Source: Dokdonia sp. Hel_I_53
Lineage (GTDB): Bacteria > Bacteroidota > Bacteroidia > Flavobacteriales > Flavobacteriaceae
NCBI RefSeq assembly: GCF_007827465.1
Contig: NZ_VISL01000001.1
Span: 2,003,001-2,067,000 of the forward strand
Length of the DNA: 64,000 nt
Reading direction: 5' to 3'
Shown here: positions 44,075 to 51,525 of the stretch, in pieces
Numbering within the stretch: position 1 is the first letter of the stretch
How the letters are laid out: every line of letters begins with the position of its first letter
Program-made: the position numbers and the translations under genes
Notes under the pieces: model-generated
The model's database searches: none
What the model was told of the DNA's origin: nothing
The model's input: the letters and a program-made list of their open reading frames with translations, nothing else

Positions 44075-45493
44075 CTATTCTACACAATCGGGTGTATATT
44101 GATTTCTGACAGCACGTTCTGAATAATTCTTTTTTGCTAGCTCAGTAGGATTTTCAGAAATAGAAGATATATATTCTTGGGTTCCTTCAAGCCCTATCCA
44201 ACTAACATAATTAAGCAAATCCTCTAAATTAAAATCTCCAAATGTATTTAAAGGATCATTATTAACACTAAATAAAAAATCATCGCTTGGATCATTTAAA
44301 GACGGATGTATTTCAAGAAGATTTTCAACAATATTTTCTCTATAATTTAGAACGGTGAATAAGTCGTGATTCCATTGGCTCTCACCGGAATCTGTAGGGT
44401 GGTCGATATAATAATTTTTATACTTGTTTACTAACAACGCGAAGATAGTATCGTAAGTGGTGAAAGTATTTGGTGTGTTCGTGAAATTTGGGAAACCTTC
44501 ACTATTAAAAGTATTTATTAGACCCAACCTAACACAACGATCAAGTAGCTCTGCGTGTATGGTCTCGTGAATAAATAAAAGTACGATTTCTATAGGCGAC
44601 GAATCTTCTATTATTGATGGATTTATTTGTATTTCGAAAAGTCTATAATCTGTTCCGTTTGCGATCCCTTTTGTGAAAGCGTCTTCTCCATCAGGAGTTT
44701 CTTTTACAATAAACATTATGTGAGCATTCTTTGCGCTGTCAAAATGATTATCAATTACGTCACTAAAAAAGCTAGAGGATAGTTCTTTTAATTTATTATA
44801 AACACAATTTAATTTAGGATTACTAGATATGCTAGGATCGAGTATCACTTTCTCCTCAATATCTACCTCACCTCCTTCTTCTAAAGCCTCCATCACCTCC
44901 TGAGCAAATAGTGGGTTTTCTCGTAAAATAGAAAGCTGTTCTTCATTAAGGATTTCTCCAGTAAAAGTTTCTATACTTGTAAGCACGGAAGCCTCTTGTA
45001 TGGTGATGGTGGGTATGGCAATAACATACGCTAATACACGATTAAGTGTTACTTCATTTATTGGTACTAAACTTTCAAATTGTGCAAATGGTAAATCTGT
45101 AAAAGGGTTTCCAAGCATATTTAAAATTGCAGAAAACTTCTCTTTTGCCTCTTCACCAAAGCGGTATTGCTTCAAGATATTATATAGTTCTGTATTAAGT
45201 GCTAGCTCACCTGCTATATAGTCTTGCGCAGCGCGACTTAATTCTCCTTTGAATGCTTCATATTTTATTTGGTCAGAACTAATAGGGGTAGTACCGCCAC
45301 TAGGTCCACTATTATTACTTCCATAGGTAGTGCCATTATGAGAACCTCCAAGACCTCCACCTGAGCAGCCTGTACAATCTTGAATGGTATCGCAGGTGTT
45401 TAGGGTTTGAATAACCCCCACTGAACCAGTATGATTGCCTTTATCTCCACAAGTGGAAGTCGTATATCCATAGACGCAAAAGACTGGAATCAT
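44075..45493 (-). CDS. Polymorphic-type secreted protein with HExxH metalloprotease-like C-terminus, N-terminally truncated
   Basis: The 472 residues from the ATG at 45493 comprise a Cys-rich segment (residues 5-43), a Gly/Ser/Asn linker (about 44-72), a helical middle, the conserved stretch ITIQEASVLTSIETFTGE (about 163-180) to GEVDIE, then a divergent C-terminal domain with FIHETIHAELL (His309, Glu310, His313). The frame stays open upstream for another 76 codons to 45722 without ATG, GTG or TTG, so the true N-terminus, probably with a signal peptide, has been lost. Related architectures with a constant N-terminal part and a variable end occur in Flavobacteriia. Effector activity is inference. 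Confidence 0.65.
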   Translation of the reverse strand: MIPVFCVYGYTTSTCGDKGNHTGSVGVIQTLNTCDTIQDCTGCSGGGLGGSHNGTTYGSNNSGPSGGTTPISSDQIKYEAFKGELSRAAQDYIAGELALNTELYNILKQYRFGEEAKEKFSAILNMLGNPFTDLPFAQFESLVPINEVTLNRVLAYVIAIPTITIQEASVLTSIETFTGEILNEEQLSILRENPLFAQEVMEALEEGGEVDIEEKVILDPSISSNPKLNCVYNKLKELSSSFFSDVIDNHFDSAKNAHIMFIVKETPDGEDAFTKGIANGTDYRLFEIQINPSIIEDSSPIEIVLLFIHETIHAELLDRCVRLGLINTFNSEGFPNFTNTPNTFTTYDTIFALLVNKYKNYYIDHPTDSGESQWNHDLFTVLNYRENIVENLLEIHPSLNDPSDDFLFSVNNDPLNTFGDFNLEDLLNYVSWIGLEGTQEYISSISENPTELAKKNYSERAVRNQYTPDCVE

Positions 45494-45721
45494 TATAGTT
45501 GTTTGTTCATACCCACAGTTGCGCTGAAATATCTCTTCTAATTGCTCAGTATCAAAAGGAGTTATAATTGCATCATCTCCCGTATATCTTGTAAATGGAA
45601 ATATATCCTCTATATTTTCTAATTTATATGCTATGGTATAAGCCTTTTGTGTGTTATCATGTGTGGCTTTTAAGAGGGTGTCTCTAACTTTTTTAACCTT
45701 ATAAAGTATAACTACATACCT
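45494..45721 (-). pseudogene. Start-less coding remnant in front of the HExxH gene
   Basis: This in-frame extension of 76 codons precedes the ATG at 45493 and contains NTQKAYTIAYKLENIEDIF and IITPFDTEQLEEIFQRNC. No usable start codon lies between the TAA at 45722-45724 and 45493. It is best read as the residue of a lost N-terminal domain. The rest of the 384-base gap (45725-45877) holds nothing recognised. Confidence 0.6.
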
Positions 45722-45877
45722 TTAGAACCTGCTACCTTAAACTTAAGTGACTGATTAGTGAAATATTAATATGTTAAACAACCTTTAGTTTTAAAGTTAT
45801 TTATAATTCTCTAGTATTCTTCAACTGAAAAATAATAATATATTAAAGGGTTGAAGTTACAGTCGTCATATTAAGAT

Positions 45878-46684
45878 TTAGTTTTCTGAGTATCTAGATC
45901 TAATTCTAGAAGGTTTTATATTAATCATATTGAAAAAAACTTCATTGAACAATACATAGTTTTTGTGTCGATCAAAAGAGGTGGTTAAGTAAATAATTTT
46001 TGCACGACTCATAAGTCTAAAAATGGTAATAAATTCTTGAGAAGTTTTTATTTTTTTATTCAAATCAATAAGATAGAGACTTTTAACTTTCTTTTTAGAA
46101 ATTATTTTTTGTTTATAATGTTTATAATTTTCATAATATTTTTTTCTGAGAAACTCCACTCTTTGATGATCTTCCCAGCCTCCTCCAGATAAGTTATTTA
46201 CAGTATGGTTATCAAAAAAAGCAATTATTTTTTGATAGATTTCTTCCTTGTTTAGAGTATCTAAAGCTGGTTCATTAATTACCTTTTCAAGGTCAAATCC
46301 TGTATATAATCTGGAACATGATACGTTAAGATTATTTATAAAATTTAAGAAAGAGGATCTGTTTTTATAATTATTAGTATTTATTAAATACGAAAAATGA
46401 AAATTTTCTTTTCTAGTATACAACATTTCATTTAGTATCTGGTCTCGTTGTAAGAGCTTTTTATCTCTAGGTATTTTATTAAATTGAGACTTGTATTGCA
46501 CTTCAAAAATATTTAAAACACTATCTTTTTTAAGATAATTAATATTATTATTGAAGTAACCAGTTTTTTTGGAATTTGAAATGCTAAATTTAATGTACAA
46601 AGTATCAACTTGGCAAGTTAATCCTGATGGATGACAAATAAAAAGTAATATTAAAAAAGTTAAATTAATATAGGGATGTTTCAC
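45878..46684 (-). CDS. Secreted protein, larger relative of the candidate immunity-type family (member 3)
   Basis: The GTG start gives 268 residues with a signal peptide ending PSGLTC and a mature start QVDTLYIKFSISN. The end RAKIIYLTTSFDRHKNYVLFNEVFF aligns with RQIYFVRRNLDRELVFFNAIY of member 1. The middle is Lys/Asn/Phe-rich and helical. It lies 8 bases after the stop of the gene at 46693. The function is unknown. Confidence 0.65.
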   Translation of the reverse strand: MKHPYINLTFLILLFICHPSGLTCQVDTLYIKFSISNSKKTGYFNNNINYLKKDSVLNIFEVQYKSQFNKIPRDKKLLQRDQILNEMLYTRKENFHFSYLINTNNYKNRSSFLNFINNLNVSCSRLYTGFDLEKVINEPALDTLNKEEIYQKIIAFFDNHTVNNLSGGGWEDHQRVEFLRKKYYENYKHYKQKIISKKKVKSLYLIDLNKKIKTSQEFITIFRLMSRAKIIYLTTSFDRHKNYVLFNEVFFNMINIKPSRIRSRYSEN

Positions 46685-46692
46685 GTAAAAGA

Positions 46693-47406
46693 TTAAGAAT
46701 TATTGAGGTATAAAAATAGTTTTGTAAAATGAGCATCATCTTTAAAATTAAGACGCTCTTTTTTAATATACTTTTTTAAAGATTTTGAATCAGTATCAAA
46801 AAGGTCGATAATAGTTGACTTCTTCAATTTTATTTTTTCTAGAGCTCCTTCGTTACTTAAGTAATACGTGTCACGTATTTTAATCTCATCGTTTACTTGT
46901 CCTCGTAATGGATCTGGATGTCCTAAAACACGCTCTGTTCTAAAGCCTTTTAGTATTTTCTTGCCGTTGTAGCTTCCCAAGTCTCTATACACCTTGAGTC
47001 TATTTTCTTCTGGATCAAGACCCACAACATAACGATCCTCATTAATGATCACATGCTCTATATTGGATAAGTCAAAAGAAAATACTGAGGTCTCAGACGT
47101 CTTAGACTCAAAAGATCCTTGAGCGGCATTGATATTAAAATTTTGTTTTAATGAGAATTTTCTACCGGTATCTAGTACAATCACAGCATCGTTGTTCCAA
47201 TTTTCAAAAACATAATTAGAACCCAATACATCAGGAGGAGTAGATAAAATAGAACGGCCGCTTCCCATCGCATTGTTATTATTTTGAAGCGAGGTGAGTG
47301 CATTGTAATCTGTACCGCCGCCGCCGCCTTCTTGTGCGCTTAGGGTGTTAACAGATAATAACAATGGTAAAAGGAGGAGTGAAGATCTTCTTAAGAGGTA
47401 AATCAT
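46693..47406 (-). CDS. Secreted protein of unknown function
   Basis: The 237-residue protein has a signal peptide (MIYLLRRSSLLLLPLLLSVN, cleaved near LSAQ) followed by a Gly-rich start EGGGGGTDYN. The mature part is beta-rich (YVFENWNNDAVIVLDTGRKF, VFSFDLSNIEHVIINEDRYVVGLDPEENRL). It ends with a KKYIKKERLNFKDDAHFTKL helix. It is probably the first gene of the minus-strand operon through 41509. No family is recognised. Confidence 0.7.
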   Translation of the reverse strand: MIYLLRRSSLLLLPLLLSVNTLSAQEGGGGGTDYNALTSLQNNNNAMGSGRSILSTPPDVLGSNYVFENWNNDAVIVLDTGRKFSLKQNFNINAAQGSFESKTSETSVFSFDLSNIEHVIINEDRYVVGLDPEENRLKVYRDLGSYNGKKILKGFRTERVLGHPDPLRGQVNDEIKIRDTYYLSNEGALEKIKLKKSTIIDLFDTDSKSLKKYIKKERLNFKDDAHFTKLFLYLNNS

Positions 47407-47469
47407 AATAATTAATTTTAAAGTTCAATATACTAGTTTTTTCATAGTTTTATAGCTATTCTAAAACCT

Positions 47470-48063
47470 ATGAAAGTAAATTTATTTTTTTTGCGCTTAC
47501 TCTGTGTAATCTTTATTATGGTTGCCATATGTTCCTGCAATTCCACAAAAAAACCCAAAATTCAAAAAGAACTAGCTATCAAAGAACTAGTTAAAGCAAA
47601 AATTGTGCCTATTTATAATAATTATAAAAAAGGCTACTTTAAAGAAATTCATTACTTATTTATAAATAAGACAGATCAATTACAACAGACAAGTGGCGAT
47701 TTTTACAATGTGAAATATGACACCTCAAGTATTAATGTAATAGTTAGTTTTTTTGAAGAATATTTTGGTTTCAAAAATGTTATTGTTGCCTTACTGTCTA
47801 AGCCATATCCTTCAGCAATAACCTATAAGAACTTACCTGTTGAAATAACTTCTACAAAGCATGGCACTTTTCATAGAGCACAACTACCCATAGAAATGAA
47901 TCTTCCTACTTATGATAGAATTTTATACGTCAGGCCTTTGGGCATAGATAATAAATACGATATTCTAGAAAAAATTAGGAATGATGCTGTCACGGTAAAA
48001 ATAGGAAATGAAACTTACGGTTTTATAAATCCAGAATGGGGATACAACTTTGAAATTAATTAA
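47470..48063 (+). CDS. Predicted lipoprotein of unknown function
   Basis: This 197-residue product is the only plus-strand gene of the island. The lipoprotein signal FIMVAICSC puts the lipidation Cys at residue 23. The mature part has LPVEITSTKHGTFHRAQLPIEMN and ends YGFINPEWGYNFEIN; no domain is recognised. It is convergent with the reductase gene, with only 3 bases between the two stops, so it is part of the inserted material that now forms the reductase's 3' flank. Confidence 0.65.
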   Translation: MKVNLFFLRLLCVIFIMVAICSCNSTKKPKIQKELAIKELVKAKIVPIYNNYKKGYFKEIHYLFINKTDQLQQTSGDFYNVKYDTSSINVIVSFFEEYFGFKNVIVALLSKPYPSAITYKNLPVEITSTKHGTFHRAQLPIEMNLPTYDRILYVRPLGIDNKYDILEKIRNDAVTVKIGNETYGFINPEWGYNFEIN

Positions 48064-48066
48064 GGC

Positions 48067-49119
48067 TTACACATCATCATAATCCACCACTACTTTTGCG
48101 CTGGTAGGGTGCGCCTGGCAGGTTAATATTAAGCCCTCGGCAACTTCTGCATCAGTGAGGATTTGGTTTTTTTCCATCTCTGCGGTCCCTTCAATTACTC
48201 TAGCGATACAACTACTACACACACCTCCTTGACACGAGTGTGGGGCATCTATATCTTTATCTAGCGCTGCGTCAAGGATGAGATCAGTCTGCTTCATTAC
48301 AAACTCAAAATCTTCGTCATCACAAACGACTTTAATATTCGTTTGTCCATCTAAAGCTGCTTCTACGCTTCCCTCCTCAGAAGAAGCAGTAAAGAGTTCG
48401 AAGTGGATGTTAGTATCATTTACCCCATTTTCTTTAAGCACTTTGGTAACTTCTTTTACCATTGCCTCTGGCCCACACAAGAAATAATCATTGAAGTTGT
48501 GAGATGCATATTTATTTTTAACCACAAAATTTACTGTAGATTTCATAATACGTCCAAAGTGGGCACCATCTACGCGCGACTGGCTGTAAATATGTTCTAT
48601 AGAAAAACGGCTTTTATATTGATCTCTTAAAGCAAGCAATTCTTCACGAAACATCGCCTCTTCTGGCGTTCGGTTACCATAAACGAGCACAAAGGTACTG
48701 TCCTGAGACTGAGCAAGAGTAGTTTTTATCATTGATAAAATAGGCGTGATACCTGACCCTGCGGCAAAGGCTGCATAGTGTTGAGCTTTCGCGAAAGCGG
48801 AATCTTCAATTTTAAATTTTCCTTCTGGAGGATGAACTTCTAAGGTATCGCCTTCTTTTAGCTCACGGTTTGCATAAACGGAAAATGTTCCGTTTTCTAC
48901 CTCCTTAACTCCTACTGTAAGTCCCTCTTGTGGAGTACTGCACAAGGAATACGCACGACGAACTTCAGAGCCTTCTATGTTAATTTTAAGAGTAATATAT
49001 TGCCCCGGAGCAAAAGTGAAGGCGTCTTTTAAATCATCTGGAATGCCGAATGATATGGCTACAGATTTATCTGTAATTCTTTTAATAGACTGTATACTAA
49101 GGGTATGAAATTGTGACAT
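48067..49119 (-). CDS. Ferredoxin-reductase-type oxidoreductase with C-terminal 2Fe-2S domain (PaaE-like)
   Basis: The 350 residues contain an FAD-binding barrel (RRAYSLCSTPQEG), an NAD(P) domain (FAAGSGITPILSMIKTTL, YFLCGPEAMVKEV) and a plant-type ferredoxin domain at the end with SCQGGVCSSCIARV and LTCQAHP. The fusion resembles PaaE of the phenylacetyl-CoA epoxidase and related electron-transfer proteins. No paa genes are nearby, so the partner is unknown. The palindrome gives AFAKA at residues 108-112. Two displaced copies of its last roughly 60 codons lie at 39049-39243 and 41224-41416. Confidence 0.88.
   Translation of the reverse strand: MSQFHTLSIQSIKRITDKSVAISFGIPDDLKDAFTFAPGQYITLKINIEGSEVRRAYSLCSTPQEGLTVGVKEVENGTFSVYANRELKEGDTLEVHPPEGKFKIEDSAFAKAQHYAAFAAGSGITPILSMIKTTLAQSQDSTFVLVYGNRTPEEAMFREELLALRDQYKSRFSIEHIYSQSRVDGAHFGRIMKSTVNFVVKNKYASHNFNDYFLCGPEAMVKEVTKVLKENGVNDTNIHFELFTASSEEGSVEAALDGQTNIKVVCDDEDFEFVMKQTDLILDAALDKDIDAPHSCQGGVCSSCIARVIEGTAEMEKNQILTDAEVAEGLILTCQAHPTSAKVVVDYDDV
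48785..48798. repeat. Dispersed palindrome, perfect, inside the PaaE-like gene
   Basis: On the minus strand it encodes AFAKA (residues 108-112). It is the first copy on the right side of the island. Confidence 0.9.
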
Positions 49120-49214
49120 CTGTAATTTTTTGAGTAAAAATACAAACCAAACCCATTTAAGTGTAACTTTTACGATCTATTAACTACTCATACCTTGCTA
49201 AACAATCTATAATC

Positions 49215-50684
49215 ATGATCAAACAATTTGTAAGTCTTGAGTGGAAGGCGTTTTTTAGGAGTGCCTCATTTCAAACAAATCTTGCCTTAAAAATTTTAAT
49301 GGTTTTTGGTGCTTTATCCATGATAGTATGGTTTAGCATGCTCGGTTTGGGGTTATATTTTGGATTGAAAAAAGCAGATTTAAAGCCATTACTCACGGTA
49401 AATCAATTCATGATTTATTACGTGGTAGGAGATTTAATTATACGGTACTTAGGTCAAAAAATGCCCGTGGTTAATATCAAACCCTTGTTGTTATTACCAT
49501 TTAAGAAATCAAAAATTGTAAAGTTTGCCTTAGGAAAAACGGTTCTTGCATTTTGGAACTGGATGCATGCATTCTTTTTTATTCCATTTTCAATCATACT
49601 TATTGTAAAAGGGTATGACCCATTGGGGGTACTCACTTGGCATCTCGCAATGTTTTGTTTGATTTATACAAACAATTTTATCAATGTCTTTTTTAATGAC
49701 AAACTTTGGCTTGTTATTGCCGTAGGTGTTTTGTTTGCAGGGCTAGGTTATGCGCAGTATACAGGAATCTTTGATATTACATCATTTACACAACCTTTTT
49801 TTCAAGGGCTATATGAATTAAAATGGACGGTTATTTTCCCTATAGCTTTGCTTATCATAGTTGCAGTTATTGCATTTAGGTATTTCTTAGTACGCTTATA
49901 TCTTGATGCAGGTCTGGCTAAAAAGACGAGTGTGGCTACTGGTGGAGAATTAGGGTGGGTAAATCGTTTTGGAAAGCTGTCTACTTTCTTAAAAAATGAT
50001 ATACGACTTATCATGAGAAATAAACGATCTCGCACCACAGTGATGATGAGCGTGTTCTTTTTATTTTATGGATTATTATTTTTCACAAACGCTATTGAGG
50101 TGTATAGCGGTCCTTTCTGGAAGATGTTTGCCGCTGTATTTGTTACTGGAGGATTCATCTTTAGCTTTGGGCAATTTGTGCCTTCTTGGGATAGTTCATA
50201 TTACCCACTCATGATGACGCAAAATATTAAATACAAGGAATATTTAAAGTCTAAGTGGTTACTCATGGTTGTTGTAACGTTTATCTCTGCTATTCTTTGT
50301 ATTCCATATATCTACTTTGGGTGGGATATATTGATCGCTATATTGGTTGGTGCCATTTTTAATCTTGGCGTAAATACCCACTTAGTTTTATTGGGGGGCG
50401 CATTTATTAAAACACCCATCGATTTGCAAAGTTCAAAAAAGGCTTTTGGTGATAAAAGCTCATTCAACCTCAAAACGTTGCTCATTAGTCTACCTAAAAT
50501 GTTAGGTCCTATGGCCTTGTATGCAATTGGTCATTTTACGGTAGGTTCTTGGCTAGGGTATGTGCTTGTGGCTGTTGCTGGATTAGTGGGTATTGCCTTT
50601 CGCGACAGCGTATTTAACCAAATTATTAAAATTTATAAAAGCGAGAAGTATAAAACTCTAGCCGCTTACAAACAAACTAAATAA
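49215..50684 (+). CDS. DUF5687 family membrane protein (ABC-2-like permease)
   Basis: The 489-residue protein has about 11 hydrophobic helices and starts MIKQFVSLEWKAFFRSASF, the pattern of DUF5687, a Flavobacteriia permease-like family. An ABC ATPase gene follows after 9 bases, so together they would form an exporter of unknown substrate. A decayed palindrome near the end of the gene (50596-50609) reads AFRDS. Confidence 0.8.
   Translation: MIKQFVSLEWKAFFRSASFQTNLALKILMVFGALSMIVWFSMLGLGLYFGLKKADLKPLLTVNQFMIYYVVGDLIIRYLGQKMPVVNIKPLLLLPFKKSKIVKFALGKTVLAFWNWMHAFFFIPFSIILIVKGYDPLGVLTWHLAMFCLIYTNNFINVFFNDKLWLVIAVGVLFAGLGYAQYTGIFDITSFTQPFFQGLYELKWTVIFPIALLIIVAVIAFRYFLVRLYLDAGLAKKTSVATGGELGWVNRFGKLSTFLKNDIRLIMRNKRSRTTVMMSVFFLFYGLLFFTNAIEVYSGPFWKMFAAVFVTGGFIFSFGQFVPSWDSSYYPLMMTQNIKYKEYLKSKWLLMVVVTFISAILCIPYIYFGWDILIAILVGAIFNLGVNTHLVLLGGAFIKTPIDLQSSKKAFGDKSSFNLKTLLISLPKMLGPMALYAIGHFTVGSWLGYVLVAVAGLVGIAFRDSVFNQIIKIYKSEKYKTLAAYKQTK
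50596..50609. repeat. Dispersed palindrome, strongly decayed
   Basis: CCTTTCGCGACAGC matches 12 of 14 positions. It may be chance or an old copy. Confidence 0.4.
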
Positions 50685-50693
50685 CGTATCGCT

Positions 50694-51434
50694 ATGATCT
50701 CAATACATAATTTATCAAAAACATATAACGGTGTCACTGTTTTAAACCTTGAGCATTTAGATATTCCAAAGGGTCAAGCTTTTGGACTTGTAGGAAATAA
50801 TGGGGCAGGTAAAACAACCTTATTTAGCTGTTTATTGGATTTAATTAAACCATCCACTGGTTATATAGAAAATGGAGGTGTAAAAGTAAACGAAAGCGAA
50901 GATTGGAAAACCTACACCGCATCATTTATCGACGAGAGTTTTTTAATTGGTTATTTAACACCAGAGGAATACTTTTATTTTATAGGGGAACTACGTGGTC
51001 AAAATAAAGCAGATGTTGATGCACTACTCGCCACATTTGCAGATTTCTTTAATGATGAGATTCTAGGTAAGCGTAAATATTTGAGAGACTTGTCAAAAGG
51101 AAATCAGAAAAAAGTGGGTATAGTAGCAACTTTAATAGGTTCTCCAGATGTAATCATTCTTGACGAACCGTTTGCAAATCTTGACCCTACTACTCAAATA
51201 AGACTCAAAGGTATTATCAAAAAATTGGCTACTGATCAAGACGTAACTGTTTTAGTTTCTAGCCATGATCTACAGCATGTTACAGAAGTATGTGAGCGTA
51301 TTGTCGTTTTAGAAAAAGGCAACCAGGTAAAAGATATAATTACCTCTCCAGCAACATTGAGAGAACTAGAAGATTATTTCGCTGGAAATGCGGTAGAAAC
51401 TATAGTAGCACAAGCACAAATGGATGATATATAG
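50694..51434 (+). CDS. ABC transporter ATP-binding protein
   Basis: The 246 residues have Walker A GNNGAGKTT, signature LSKGNQKKVGI (LSKGN), Walker B VIILDEPF and the switch SSHDLQHVTEVC. This is the type that pairs with ABC-2 permeases in drug, lantibiotic or gliding-type exporters. The partner is the DUF5687 protein encoded 9 bases upstream. Confidence 0.93.
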   Translation: MISIHNLSKTYNGVTVLNLEHLDIPKGQAFGLVGNNGAGKTTLFSCLLDLIKPSTGYIENGGVKVNESEDWKTYTASFIDESFLIGYLTPEEYFYFIGELRGQNKADVDALLATFADFFNDEILGKRKYLRDLSKGNQKKVGIVATLIGSPDVIILDEPFANLDPTTQIRLKGIIKKLATDQDVTVLVSSHDLQHVTEVCERIVVLEKGNQVKDIITSPATLRELEDYFAGNAVETIVAQAQMDDI

Positions 51435-51525
51435 GCTGTGAATTGCTTTTCAAATTGATATTTAAATCAAGTGAAGACTGTTTTTTCAAAAAGAACCGTA
51501 TTTTTACGGGCTTACCATACTAAAT

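Noticed and set aside
46677..46692. Third parS-like site (TGTTTCACGTAAAAGA)
   Set aside because: Two mismatches break the central symmetry, and it overlaps the start codon of the secreted-protein gene at 46684. Likely chance.
36656..48066. Integrase, transposase or tRNA gene explaining the island
   Set aside because: None was recognised on either strand. The insertion model rests only on the repeated 3' ends.
49215..51434. Gliding-type ABC system (GldA/GldF/GldG)
   Set aside because: The permease resembles DUF5687 rather than GldF, and no gldG-like gene follows, so only a generic exporter is called.
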